DNA of 64,000 nucleotides from Fasciola hepatica. Its lineage: Eukaryota > Platyhelminthes > Trematoda > Plagiorchiida > Fasciolidae. A program made the translations under genes and the position numbers. The notes beneath the pieces are model-generated. The model was not told where the DNA came from. It searched no databases and saw only the letters and a list, made by a program, of their open reading frames with translations. The DNA is taken from NCBI GenBank assembly GCA_948099385.1, contig CANUEZ040000020.1:9131501-9195500 (forward strand), written 5' to 3'. This document shows positions 43,146-53,700 of the stretch, in pieces (within the stretch, counting starts at the first letter, position 1; every line of letters begins with the position of its first letter).

Positions 43146-43516
43146 TGTGTGGAAATCCTCCCTAGACGTTGTCACATACTTGTAATTTTGAGACAATGTT
43201 CTTTATCTTATTGACCCTCGAACAGGTACAGCATACATCAATCATCACACTTGAACATTTGTTTATATTTTGTTCATGTGCCGTGGCATATTTTTGACTT
43301 GAACTCGGACTTCCGTGACGGTGGTACCTGACATTGACCTCTGTTGAACTCTGGTCCTCGTTGCTAAGCGTTGTGGCTGTGCAGTTGAAGTTTGTACATA
43401 TCTATATGCGCATAATTTGCTAACCCAGTACCATAGAATCGGCGAATCAATCTTGTTCTGACTTTGGGATCCGTTAATTCAGCTGAGCGTTACTCACGAC
43501 CGGAATAACCGTTACA
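43146..43516 (+). repeat. BEL/Pao 5' LTR, 371 bp
   Basis: It starts TGTGTGGAAATCC and ends AACCGTTACA, giving the usual TG...CA ends. It matches 49482-49852 over its full length with four base differences (at LTR positions 7, 8, 21 and about 365). The internal region begins immediately after it. Confidence 0.95.
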
Positions 43517-43525
43517 GTACTGAGA

Positions 43526-44523
43526 TTGGAATCTTCATGTTGGAATCAATCAGAAATGCCAAGAAGAGGACAAAAGCAAACCGAAGTTGGACAGGAAGTA
43601 ACTCGGCAAGTCCCTAGGGTATTTCTGGTTGTGACTTATTCTTTAGTTATTGCTTGGTCTACTAGTCCCGTCACTGCAACCTCACGCATGTCATCCAATG
43701 ATATAGAATTTAAACGTGACTACGATTATAGATTGAGAGTAGTAGACTTAGAAAACCAGCTTAGGCAGGCTAAGGGAGAAGCGGAATCGGACAGGAAAGA
43801 ACGGCTTCGAAGACGGGAGCGAGAGGTGATCTTGGAAACCACGGAGCATGCCATCATTCAGCCTAGCAATTCCACGAAACGATTGAGGCCGACCTATGCC
43901 AGAGGAAAACAAGCAATTGACTTAACAAGAATGGAATTGCCTCCATTTGACAGAAGCACAGAATGGTACCGCAAATTCAGTAAACGATACGAAGACTCTG
44001 TAGAAAGAAGAGTATGTGATCTAGGGCAGAGGTCCCTGTATCTGCTACATTACTGTCGTGGAAGAGCCAGGGAAGAGATCGACGGGTGCACGATGCTGGA
44101 TTCCGGAGAGAGCTACACCGGAGCACGTGAAGTCTTGAAAGACCAGTTTGGGCAACCATTTAATGTCACTCGGAACTTGATCGATGGCGCACTATCAAAG
44201 GCAAGACGTTTCAAATTTGAGTCAGTTCTCTAGTTAGTCCGAAGCTAAAAATGCAGAACTGCAGCATTGCCCTGAATCACCTAGATTATCGATGGGACCT
44301 GGGTGCATTTCCCACACTGGAGACCATAGTGCGCAGATTACCCACGGAACTACAGAGTGGATGGACCGAGGAAGCTGGGGGGATCAGTGGATTTGGGCGA
44401 GAAACTACTTTTGGAGACCTGACGCAGTTTATAGACCTTCATGCCCAAATAGCAAACAGTCGTTTCGGTCAACTTGTGCGCGAGATGAGCAAGTTACCTA
44501 GGATTGCGACGACGCAAAGCTAG
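43526..44523 (+). pseudogene. BEL/Pao gag
   Basis: The open frame 43526-44233 has a charged region and then the DUF1759-type gag core: ELPPFDRSTEWYRKFSKRYE-like residues, LGQRSLYLLHYCRGRAREEI, and VLKDQFGQPFNVTRNLIDGA. A TAG at 44231 interrupts it. The gag continues in 44251-44523 (MQNCSIALNHLDYRWDLGAF, then IVRRLPTELQSGW) and ends at a TAG. The order and spacing fit BEL/Pao gag. Confidence 0.85.
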
Positions 44524-44589
44524 ACCAGGGAACCAGGTAGAGGCCTACCATGAACAAACATACACTCACTATCCCGCCAAGATGAAAAT

Positions 44590-45204
44590 GCGTCAGTATG
44601 TAGGGTTTGTGGGGCTCTTCATCTCTTGGTGGAATGTCCTCGCTCCCGTAAGGTAGACGGCGACGAACGATGGAAAATGGCTAAGAGACTGTGCACATGC
44701 TTTGTCTGTCTCAACTATTCACATCCAGCAACGGTGTGTGGGGTGAAAACAAGCTGTAGTCAGGGTGGGTGCCACGGGAAACACCATTGCCTACTGCACA
44801 AACCCAGGCAACTCACTGCCGAAGAAATTCCGAAGCCAAGCGTGGGCTGTTCGTTGTCTAGCTCTACTACCAAGCTCATTTGCCTGGGAGTAAAAGCAGT
44901 TGGCGTAGCAACCACATTTGGGGTAGTACGAGCGTCGGCCTTCGTGAATAGCGGCTCGCATACCACTCTAATGAGGAAGGAGGTTGCAGAGAGAGGTAGG
45001 ATCAGAGGGGACAAATCTTCATTAGCGGTGAGCACAGTGAGTGGCACCCAGACCATCCAAGCTACCAAACCACACCTGCAACTCGTTTTCTTGGTGAACA
45101 GCAATACAGCAGAGGGCCTAGATGCATTAGCCGTAAAAGGTGCGCCGATGTGTGCACCTCAGTCAGTACAACCGATTCTGACTCAGTGGCCGCATCTAGA
45201 CTAG
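44590..45204 (+). pseudogene. BEL/Pao zinc knuckles and protease
   Basis: CRVCGALHLLVEC (44599-44637, frameshifted into the next piece) and CTCFVCLNYSHPATVCGVKT form nucleic-acid-binding knuckles. CSQGGCHGKHHCLLHKP follows. The aspartic protease motif reads FVNSGSHTTLM at 44941-44973; the catalytic Asp of the usual D-S-G-S is Asn (codon 44947-44949). So the protease should be inactive in this copy. Confidence 0.8.
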
Positions 45205-46200
45205 GTTACGATCGAGGAGTAGCAGAATAACGAAACTGATCTGCTGATCCGTCGTGGTATACCTGAGGCGCATTGGGTCATGGGTCAAATAATAGGAGGC
45301 CGAGAGGCACCGTATGCAGTGTGCGCAATGTTCGGTTGAACTTTATATGGCAGTACCAAAGGAAGACACGGCAAACAAAATCCAATTCAACTGTCTGTTA
45401 GTGGGAACGGCGAACATTGAACAGGCATTCCAACAGCTGTAGAAGGCCGAATTTGCCGACTTGGGCATTGATAGAGATTCCCCGTCACGAGAAGATGGGT
45501 CGGCCCCGAATATGGTAGCCGAGAACACCAAGTATGTGATAGATCGCTTCGAGGTTCCTGCCCCGTGGAGACCCAACATGAAACCTGTGCCAAACAGCTG
45601 AGAAATGGTTCTGAAAATACTATGCTACCCCTAAACTAGGCTAATTCGAGAACCACAACTAAGGAGAGAATATATGCAAGCCATGCAAAATAACATAGAC
45701 TTGGGTTTTATGGAAGGAGCAGATACAGCAGTAATCAGCGTAAATTTGAGGTGGTACCTACCCCATCACCCGGTCGTGAATCCAAAGAAACCGGGGACGG
45801 TCAGAGTGGTTTTTGACTGTGCTGCGATATGTCAGGGTGTGTCACTCAGCCGCTATATATTACAGGGCCCAGACTGGAAAACACCACTTGTCGAGGTTTT
45901 ATGTCGTTTTCGGCTGGCACAAGTGACCGTCCCTGCTGACGTACGAGAAATGTCTCTACAACTGAAGATACCCGTTGAAGAAAGGGACACATTTCGTCTT
46001 CTCTGGTGGTTTGAAGGCGACGTAAGTCGTAAACCGTACGAGTACAGGCTGACCGTGCATCCCTTTGGGAAGGTATCATCCCTCTGCTGTGATAGTTTTG
46101 CCCTCCGAGAAACCATCGAGAGTTTCGGCTGCACCAGCAATCTGATAGGAAGAGCAGTGGACCATTTCTACGTGGACTACTTTTATATGCTCCTTTGGTG
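45205..46200 (+). pseudogene. BEL/Pao reverse transcriptase
   Basis: After broken frames (45205-45660) the open frame 45674-46201 carries VVNPKKPGTVRVVFDCAA, then the first catalytic region ADVREMSLQLKIPVEERDTF. TVHPFGKVSSLCCDSFAL follows, and the active site reads FYVDYFYMLLW at 46166-46198. The usual YVDD has become YVDY (codon 46178-46180), losing a catalytic Asp, and a TGA follows at once. Confidence 0.85.
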
Positions 46201-47275
46201 AACGAAGTGCTTCTATTCTATATATGACCGAACTGACCGCCACTCTAAAGGCAGAAGGATTCAACCTCACAAAATGGACTTCAAACATCCAAGAGGTGCT
46301 CAGTGTTATCCCGAAGTCCAAGAAAATGGAGTGTACGAGAGAGCTCTTGAGATTCTCTTCGCAAATGGCGCGCACTATTGGAGTTCAATGAAGGCCCGAA
46401 GGTGACCAATTCATATTCACTTTGGACCTACCCAAACGACCAGCCACACGGAGAGGAATCCTATCATCAGTCTCGTTCCTCTGTGATCCTTTAGGTTCCG
46501 TTTCGCCATGGTTGCTACCGGGAAGGTGCTTGCAGCAATCGCAGCTTCAGAGAGGTACCGGTTGGAACGAACCTCTCCGGGACGACGACGACAAGCGGCG
46601 GCGTGGCTGGTTACATAGCGCAGATCATCTTGGCGAGATCAACACACCAAGATGCTTGGCGGGAATCAAGGGCACACGCGATGCCCAACTCCACTTGTTT
46701 TCAGATGCATCAGAAGTGGGATACGAGGTAGTGGCTTACGGCTGCTGGTAGACGTAAATGGTGGGCGGCACAGTCAGATACTATTCGCAAAGGCTAGGGT
46801 AGATCCACTATAGACTGCGTCCATTCCGAGGCTAGAAATGACTGCAGAAGTACTGGCCGTGAAAGCCGCGACGCTAGTTAGAATGTGCTTTGATCAGATA
46901 AACTGGGAATCAAACCTTTCGGCGAACTCAGACGCGGTACTAAATTACATAAACAACATTGCCACTCGCCTTAACACCTTCGTGGCCAACAGACTCACAG
47001 TGGTTCATGAATCGACTAAAACCGATCAGTGGCACTATGTACAATCCGCCAGTAACTCTGCCGAATTTTGCTCGAGGGTCCTAAGAGCAATAGAAAGGCT
47101 GCGGATGTGGACAACGGGACCGTACTTCCTAACTGCATCCAAGGAGATATGGCCAACACTACTAACACCTAAGCCTGATGGCGGCGACATCGAATTCAAA
47201 CGACTGATACTGGCTACTAACTCCACGGGAAGCGTGAGTCTAACAGAAAAAACGTGCCATTCCTCTACTTGGTAA
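46201..47275 (+). pseudogene. BEL/Pao RT connection and RNase H
   Basis: PATRRGILSSVSFLCDPLGS (46437-46496) is the conserved Pao segment, followed by LFSDASEVGYEVVAYG (46695-46742). The frame 46838-47275 continues with MTAEVLAVKAATLVR, then SANSDAVLNYINNIATRLNT, FVANRLTVVHE and QWHYVQSASNSAEFCSR. The usual W-T-D-S motif reads S-A-N-S, so another catalytic Asp is Asn (codon 46925-46927). Confidence 0.8.
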
Positions 47276-48750
47276 AAATGTTAGGAGCCCTGTTTTGGTG
47301 AAAGAGATACAAAATGCTGGTAATGATTTTGAAAGACACGACCACGAAACACGTTAAACGTGGGAACGATCCTGCCGGGCGAGCCGAACCAAACTGAACT
47401 TGACTTCCGACGCCTACTACAACCAGACGTTTTCCCGTTCAAGACCCGTGAGCTGGACGGGATAGATGAAAACACCAAAAGAAGCAGGCTGTTGCGCAGC
47501 TGTGTCCGAAGATTAAACCCTGTGCGAGCCAACTGGCTACTGAGAGTTGGAGGGTGGCCAACGAATTCAAATCTAGAGTATCCCGTAATAGTTCCTGGTG
47601 ATCACTACATGGCGAGATGCCTGATAGACCTTCTACATCGAGAACAGGGGCAGGCAGGTTCTGAACCATTTATTGAACAATATACGTCGACGATTTTGGG
47701 TGACCAAGGGACCAGCCACGGTCGAGTGAGTCATAGGCAATTTCATCACTTGTCGCCGCCGGAGGGCTGCAGCAGGCCAACAAATGATGGCCCCCCTTCC
47801 AGCCGTAAGAGTTGAACGGTGATGGTGCCCGTTCGTGGAAATTGGCGTCGACTACTTTAGCCCGTTGCTTGTATGACAGCAAAGGAGCATGAAAGAGAGG
47901 TATAGCTGCCTGATAACGTTTACAATCCCGTGCAGTCCATTTTGAAGTAGTGCATATTACGGCCACCGATTCATTTCCAGTGGCCTTTCAAAAGTTCTTC
48001 GCGAGGCTGGAAGTCCTCTAGGACGTATATTCAGACAATAGACCGAGCTTATTCGGGGCTCATAAGGAGTTAGAGAAGTGGTGGAACCTGTTGGACTAAG
48101 CCAAAATAAAATCAAGCCCGTAGCAAGGGGGCAAAAGTGGAGCTTCAACCCACCCAACGCCAGTCGTCTCGGTAGCGCTTTGGGACAGGCCGGTACGGTT
48201 GACTGGGATAACACTCAGGGCCCTGACTTCACAGCAAAACCTCAACGACGAGATGCTGACTACCTCACTGATAGAAGTAGAAAGTGTACCGAACTACAGG
48301 CCCCCGGTGCCAATCGTCTCAGACACAGAAGGGGAACCGGCTCTCACTGCAACTATCTGTTGTTATTGCGGTCAAACGTAGGAGAAATCACATCGAAAAC
48401 CCTACGTGAAAAGTGCATCGTGGGAAGGAAACAAGTGAGCCACTTGGTACAGGCTTTCTGGAAACTTTGGATGAGGGAGTACTTACGGACCCTGATGCTT
48501 CGATAAAGTGGGTCTCTAAGGAGAGATCGTTCAGGCGTGGCAATGTCGGCTTTCTCGTGGACAGCCACTTACATAAAGAAGAATGACCGGTTGGAGTGAT
48601 CAAGGACTGTCGTATATAAGTCGATGGCCTTGTGTGCGCGATGGTGGTGAGAACGAACGGGGGAGACGTACCGCGAGGTATCCGTAAGACATGTTTGCTT
48701 AAAGGCGACAGCGGTGAGGACGACGTCGACGCTACAGACCAAGCCAAAAC
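47276..48750 (+). pseudogene. BEL/Pao integrase and C-terminal domain
   Basis: The frame 47360-47815 holds the zinc-binding region (LLRVGGWPTNSNLEYPVIVP, HREQGQAGSEP). Frames then shift. GVDYFSPLLV (about 47840-47870) and DVYSDNRPSLFGAHKELEKW (about 48022-48081) supply two catalytic Asp residues of the DDE core. The later part (EYLRTL, DSHLHKEE near 48560) corresponds to the DUF5641 tail of Pao integrases. Stops and frameshifts are frequent. Confidence 0.75.
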
Positions 48751-49481
48751 AAAGTCTACTGATGCTCACTGAAGCTAAGTTTATGCATTTATCCCTCATG
48801 CACTCTCCTCTAGGCAGCAACCCTTCACACAGTCTTTGAAGCACATTTGTTTCTAATTTCATACGGTGTTCACGATTAACAATGGAGTTAGTTATCGAAA
48901 CTGCAGTTAAGCTCATGACACGACGTAGTTTGTGAAACAGGGGAAACTTTGAAACCAGCGTTTGTTGACCGTTTGTGGAAACTTCTCTATCCCCGGGCCC
49001 TCCAATCTGAATTATCGTCCAACCTGTGTTTAACTTGATGTGAGTTTTGGGCCGAAACCTTTCACAGTGATTATACCACACTTCGAACTCCTTGATTTTT
49101 CAAGCACCTTGTACGCGTCTCTATTCTTCATCGAGAATCCTCATTCTTCATTTTACCGCGTACCTTACTCTTATCCTGGAGGCCCGTTTCCTCTACGTCA
49201 CGTAATCCGTCTACACATCCCGGTCTCACCGGAGCCATTTTTTCGTATACCGATAATGTCGTATAGTTTTCGGATGAAACTCCAAGACATCCGTTCATAG
49301 GATTTGGCCTAAAGAAAACCTGCTAGGGTGTCTTTCGCTAGCTAACAATAAATGAAGCCCACTGAGGTCGACCAATGCACTGACCCTAGGGTCTATGTAG
49401 GTTAGGGCGAATCAGTACCCCTATCTACTCCTTGGACGTTGACCGTTTCCTGGGAGGATTTGGTTGGCGGTGTAAAGTACA
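48751..49481 (+). other. BEL/Pao 3' region before the LTR
   Basis: No protein is recognised on the plus strand. The 170-codon minus-strand frame (49081-48569) is antisense to the integrase tail and looks like a shadow. GGGAGGATTTGG at 49452-49463 could be part of a polypurine tract, though it is interrupted and 19 bases from the LTR. Confidence 0.4.
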
Positions 49482-49852
49482 TGTGTGATAATCCTCCCTA
49501 GCCGTTGTCACATACTTGTAATTTTGAGACAATGTTCTTTATCTTATTGACCCTCGAACAGGTACAGCATACATCAATCATCACACTTGAACATTTGTTT
49601 ATATTTTGTTCATGTGCCGTGGCATATTTTTGACTTGAACTCGGACTTCCGTGACGGTGGTACCTGACATTGACCTCTGTTGAACTCTGGTCCTCGTTGC
49701 TAAGCGTTGTGGCTGTGCAGTTGAAGTTTGTACATATCTATATGCGCATAATTTGCTAACCCAGTACCATAGAATCGGCGAATCAATCTTGTTCTGACTT
49801 TGGGATCCGTTAATTCAGCTGAGCGTTACTCACGACCGGAATAACTGTTACA
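49482..49852 (+). repeat. BEL/Pao 3' LTR, 371 bp
   Basis: It starts TGTGTGATAATCC and ends AACTGTTACA, about 99 percent identical to 43146-43516. The five bases after it (GACGC) do not match the five before the 5' LTR (GTAAA), so no target site duplication is seen. Confidence 0.95.
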
Positions 49853-50321
49853 GACGCCTGCATCATATTGCACTCGAAGTCCCAGCATACCTCCTGTATG
49901 TGAACAGTTTTACCACATGCATGACATACAGACTGACACAATCAATACGTTGAACGCGAACTGAAATCTCAGCATGAAATGCATTTGTTCAAAAGGCTGT
50001 AAGCGCTGCTGCACCAGAATGGCTCGGCTGGTTTACTCGTACCTGGTGATTACAGTGCGAGATCATTGGTTGGGACCTCTTTTGTCAAAACAGGGCCGTC
50101 GTATAGGGCGCAGTGGCTGAGCGTAAAAATTGACTGGCACCGTATGGTTTAAGGAATGGAAGCAGCTGGAGAAACCGGATCCGTTTTTAGGTAGACCTTG
50201 CCACTGCTGGAGTTGATCTCAGGTGCAGCTAAGTGGCTGGTCACTCGGTGTAAAGAAAAAATATTGAAAATCCTTCCAAATGTTCTACTTGCTTTGTGAG
50301 TTAGACTGCATTTGATATTAC
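49853..50321. other. No gene recognised
   Basis: Between the BEL LTR and the next exon. Presumably intron or downstream sequence of the minus-strand gene at 50322. Confidence 0.35.
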
Positions 50322-50779
50322 CTTGAAAAGCTCATCCACACACCACACTTTTGCGCGTTTGTTTGTTCCTGTGAGATATTCGAATTTAGCCTCGAACAGT
50401 TTCTGACTGCCTTGCTCAAGCCACGAGGACTTGAACCTTTGAGTTTTACTGTTGAATTTATTTGGCGGCATGTTTGAGGTACGTATATGTTTTTACTTTC
50501 TGTGAATTTCAATTTAGTGCCGCAGAAATTGCGAACCAATGCTGTATTGGTTTTGGGATTCGTTTGAATTGGCTGAGCGTTGCTTGATTTGAGTGAATTG
50601 AATAACACTCGGTCTCTGTCCAAAGCCTCCATTATCTTCAAGGCTAGCTGGTGATTCTGCTCCATATCTTTCCTACCGCTTTCGTGTGTTGTAAATCCTC
50701 TGTCTTTAGCTGGCCTCCTGGTATTCATGTGACGGCGTGACGGTGACTTTGTTTCCAAGCCGGTCAATTGGGCTGCCAT
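50322..50779 (-). CDS. Probable host exon, possibly CFAP97-like
   Basis: A minus-strand open frame of 153 codons ends at a good donor, TTCAAG|GTAATA, at 50322/50321. It reads RRHMNTRRPAKDRGFTTHES, then GRKDMEQNHQLALKIMEALD, then a basic tail with NRxxx-poor, Ser/Asn-rich sequence. The middle resembles the R.IERENQ.L...I pattern of the CFAP97 (Hemingway) family of ciliary proteins, but the match is short and from memory. The first ATG (50779) may be internal to a longer exon with an acceptor near 50770-50785. Confidence 0.35.
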
Positions 50780-53700
50780 TGGGTGGGCCAGGGGAGGAGG
50801 CCTCTGTGTGGAATCTGTCTGATCCGTCCCTTTTACTCGTATTTGGTCTATCAGGTTTTCTCTACCTCAGCAGGAGGGACTAGGTCTGGCCTTATCGTCT
50901 ACGGTCTGCAGTGATTTTCGGAACCAGGGTGCATTCCGTGATCAACTTGATGCACCCTATCTTGGTGCTCCTTCGGAGATTCAGTCTCAGTTCTGCTGGT
51001 AATGCATGTCCTTCGCCTCCACTCCTGACGCGATCCACAGCCACTTGTGGGGCTGCTTGCTGGCTGAACGTGGCCACAGTAAGATTGTGGACACTGTCAG
51101 GCAACCCCATCGGGTGGCCCTGTACTGTAGTCTACTCTGAGTTTAAACCCTAGCGGCTGCTTCCCTTGCCTTGTGTATCATAGGTGCCACCTGTAGCCGC
51201 TAACCTGCTGGGTCTTCACACTGTGCTTCCAACCTTGAGCGCTAGCAGTTCTACTGGTCCAACAAGGTGCTGTCCGCTTACTATTCACTCGACATGACGA
51301 AACAGTTGCTGTATGGGCGACCTTCGGCTTCCTCTAATTATTGTTTATTACTCACCCAAGTTTTCGTGCTGAACGCTTTATGTAACTGCTTTGGCTGTGG
51401 TGACAAAGTCTTGAACATCAAAGTCCTCAAAGCACCTAATTTCATGGGTATACCACCATTCAGAGCCATGTAAGTATGACGGGTCAAAAGGTGGGCACTC
51501 TTACCTAAAGGCACTGAGACCAGCAGCCCTTCGACCTCACCGACAAGCCTCCCTATGGCCAAGCCTAGCTACCTCTGGATCTGCCCTTCTCCGTCTATTT
51601 TCTGGGACATGCTTTAGGTGTGGTTTTCTTCCAGTAGTAAATTCAGCGGCTGTACTGAAGTCCATCCCTTACAGCTCCCTGAAGCTGAAGGGGAAATTCG
51701 GCGGACAGTGTTTTATTGGACTAGTTTTAAGTCATATTTCAAAGCCTGTACTCCTGGGGTAGTCATACTTTCCCAAATAATAATAATTCCGGCATATTTC
51801 TGGGGCCTGTTTCGAGGTGGATGAATAAACGCGAGGTCAGTCTGTACAACACTACCCATCTAGATAACGCAACCACGGATTTTAAAAATTGAAATGGAAA
51901 TTTTCTTTATCAGTACACTGAAGCTGGACGAAAACAGAATGGGGGAAAAGTACAACGATTTACGCGGCAGGTGTAATTTAGTTTCGGACTCAGCAGTGGT
52001 AAAAGGTTGGCCAGGCATGGAATCGCTGAAACGATTGGTAGTATAAAATGCTCAGGTAGAGATATATGCAGGGACTACACAACCCATGATCGAAGGAGGC
52101 TTACCCGTGGTAATGAGCAGAAGAAGTTGTTATGAAGCATAAAAAAACTGCGAGTGGCATTAAAGTACCCAAGGAAGCTTCAAAGAGCATGAAAGGAAAC
52201 GGTGAAGCGTAACTAGGCGGGGTAATAACTAGGATGAATAACAAGCCTCAGCCAAAAAGTGGGAACACTCTACTGGTGGAAGAAGGAAAGAATCCGGAAA
52301 AGTGAAGAATTAATTACTGAGCAGAAGAGTTCAAAGAAAAACAAAATCCTGCGGAAGAGACAAGGGTGGAAACTTTTGGTATAGACTTATCACTCTAAGC
52401 TGGGAACGGGTCGTCTCACTGAGTCTCAAGGTGAGTTTTTGCAACAGTATTGGGTGTCATGGAGGAGAAGGATAAATACTGGACGAGCTTTAGGAGGGCT
52501 CATCTGAACTCCATCGAAAGCATGAATTTCGGCGTTTTGGATACGCCAGCTTATCATGGGGAGGCGCTTTGGAGGAAGGCACCACCGACCCTGCCGTATT
52601 AACTATTGTAATAAGTACTGTCATTTGGTGGCTGGTCACTCAAAATCGGTGGAGTATGGTTGGCCCAAGTAGGAATGCACACCTTCCTCAGTGTTCCGGT
52701 TGTGATATTTAGTTATCGCAAGCGATATCTAGGAATAATTGACAGGGGACTGTCATTGATAACTTGCTTCCTCCCGTGAGAATAGATCACCCAATACCTT
52801 GGAGGGCATGTGTTGTCGAACCCACCAGGTGGTCCTTCCTCTCGGCTTGACGCCTTCGATCTGGTTGTTGGTCCGCTAGCGCCTACAGCATTTCCGCTCA
52901 ATCCAACTGCACACTATGCTCAGACCATCTTACTCCTGGCTGCCAAATTCATGAACACAGTTGCCTCTGTAATCTCCTGATGCACAAAGAAGGAGCGCAA
53001 TGCTACGGTATTCAGCTCCCTAGATACAGCTCTTCTTCCAGGGGATGGAATTCTTGACTCAAGTGTTTATAGCCCTGGCTTGCAACCATGCTACTGTCTC
53101 ACTTCTTCACAAAACGACCCAGCACTACCACTTCCTCCTGTTCCAATTTTCAAACGATTTTGCTAAGGAATTTGTTGGCCGGCGATCCTTAATGGTAACC
53201 ATAATTGGTTTCAATAATGCCACGAAGTTTTTTAAAACACCGGACACTAAGAGGGGTTCACAGGGGCAAAACCCAGAGCAAGAACCTTGGTATAAATGCA
53301 GTCGGTGAAAAGGTCGAATCAGCCAACTCACGGAACTCACAGTAATGTCAGGGAGTATGACCGGAAGCTCTCGTGGATACTCCGGTTTCTAGTGGGGTCT
53401 GAAATAGATCGAGAGAGAAGCAGTATGGACGACGTTCAAACTGGGCTTAGGATAAACTTGTTAAAAGTAATATACTGGACTTGGAGTGTAGTTCATGACA
53501 CTGAGGTACGGCCTTGACCGGTGCCTAGCCCTCCAAGGCTTTAGAGCAGTGTTCGTGGCTCCCAGGTGATCTGTCTTGCAAAACTGATATGTATTAGGAT
53601 TATCACCGTATTTATGGCCTAGAGATGCACTTTTGGACGAATATCTTGGTCGCTCTAATCGATCAACGGGTATTCTCATCTTCACAGGGGTGTCTAACAC

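Noticed and set aside
48569..49081. A 170-codon minus-strand frame
   Set aside because: It is antisense to the BEL integrase tail and shows no domain, so it is likely a shadow.
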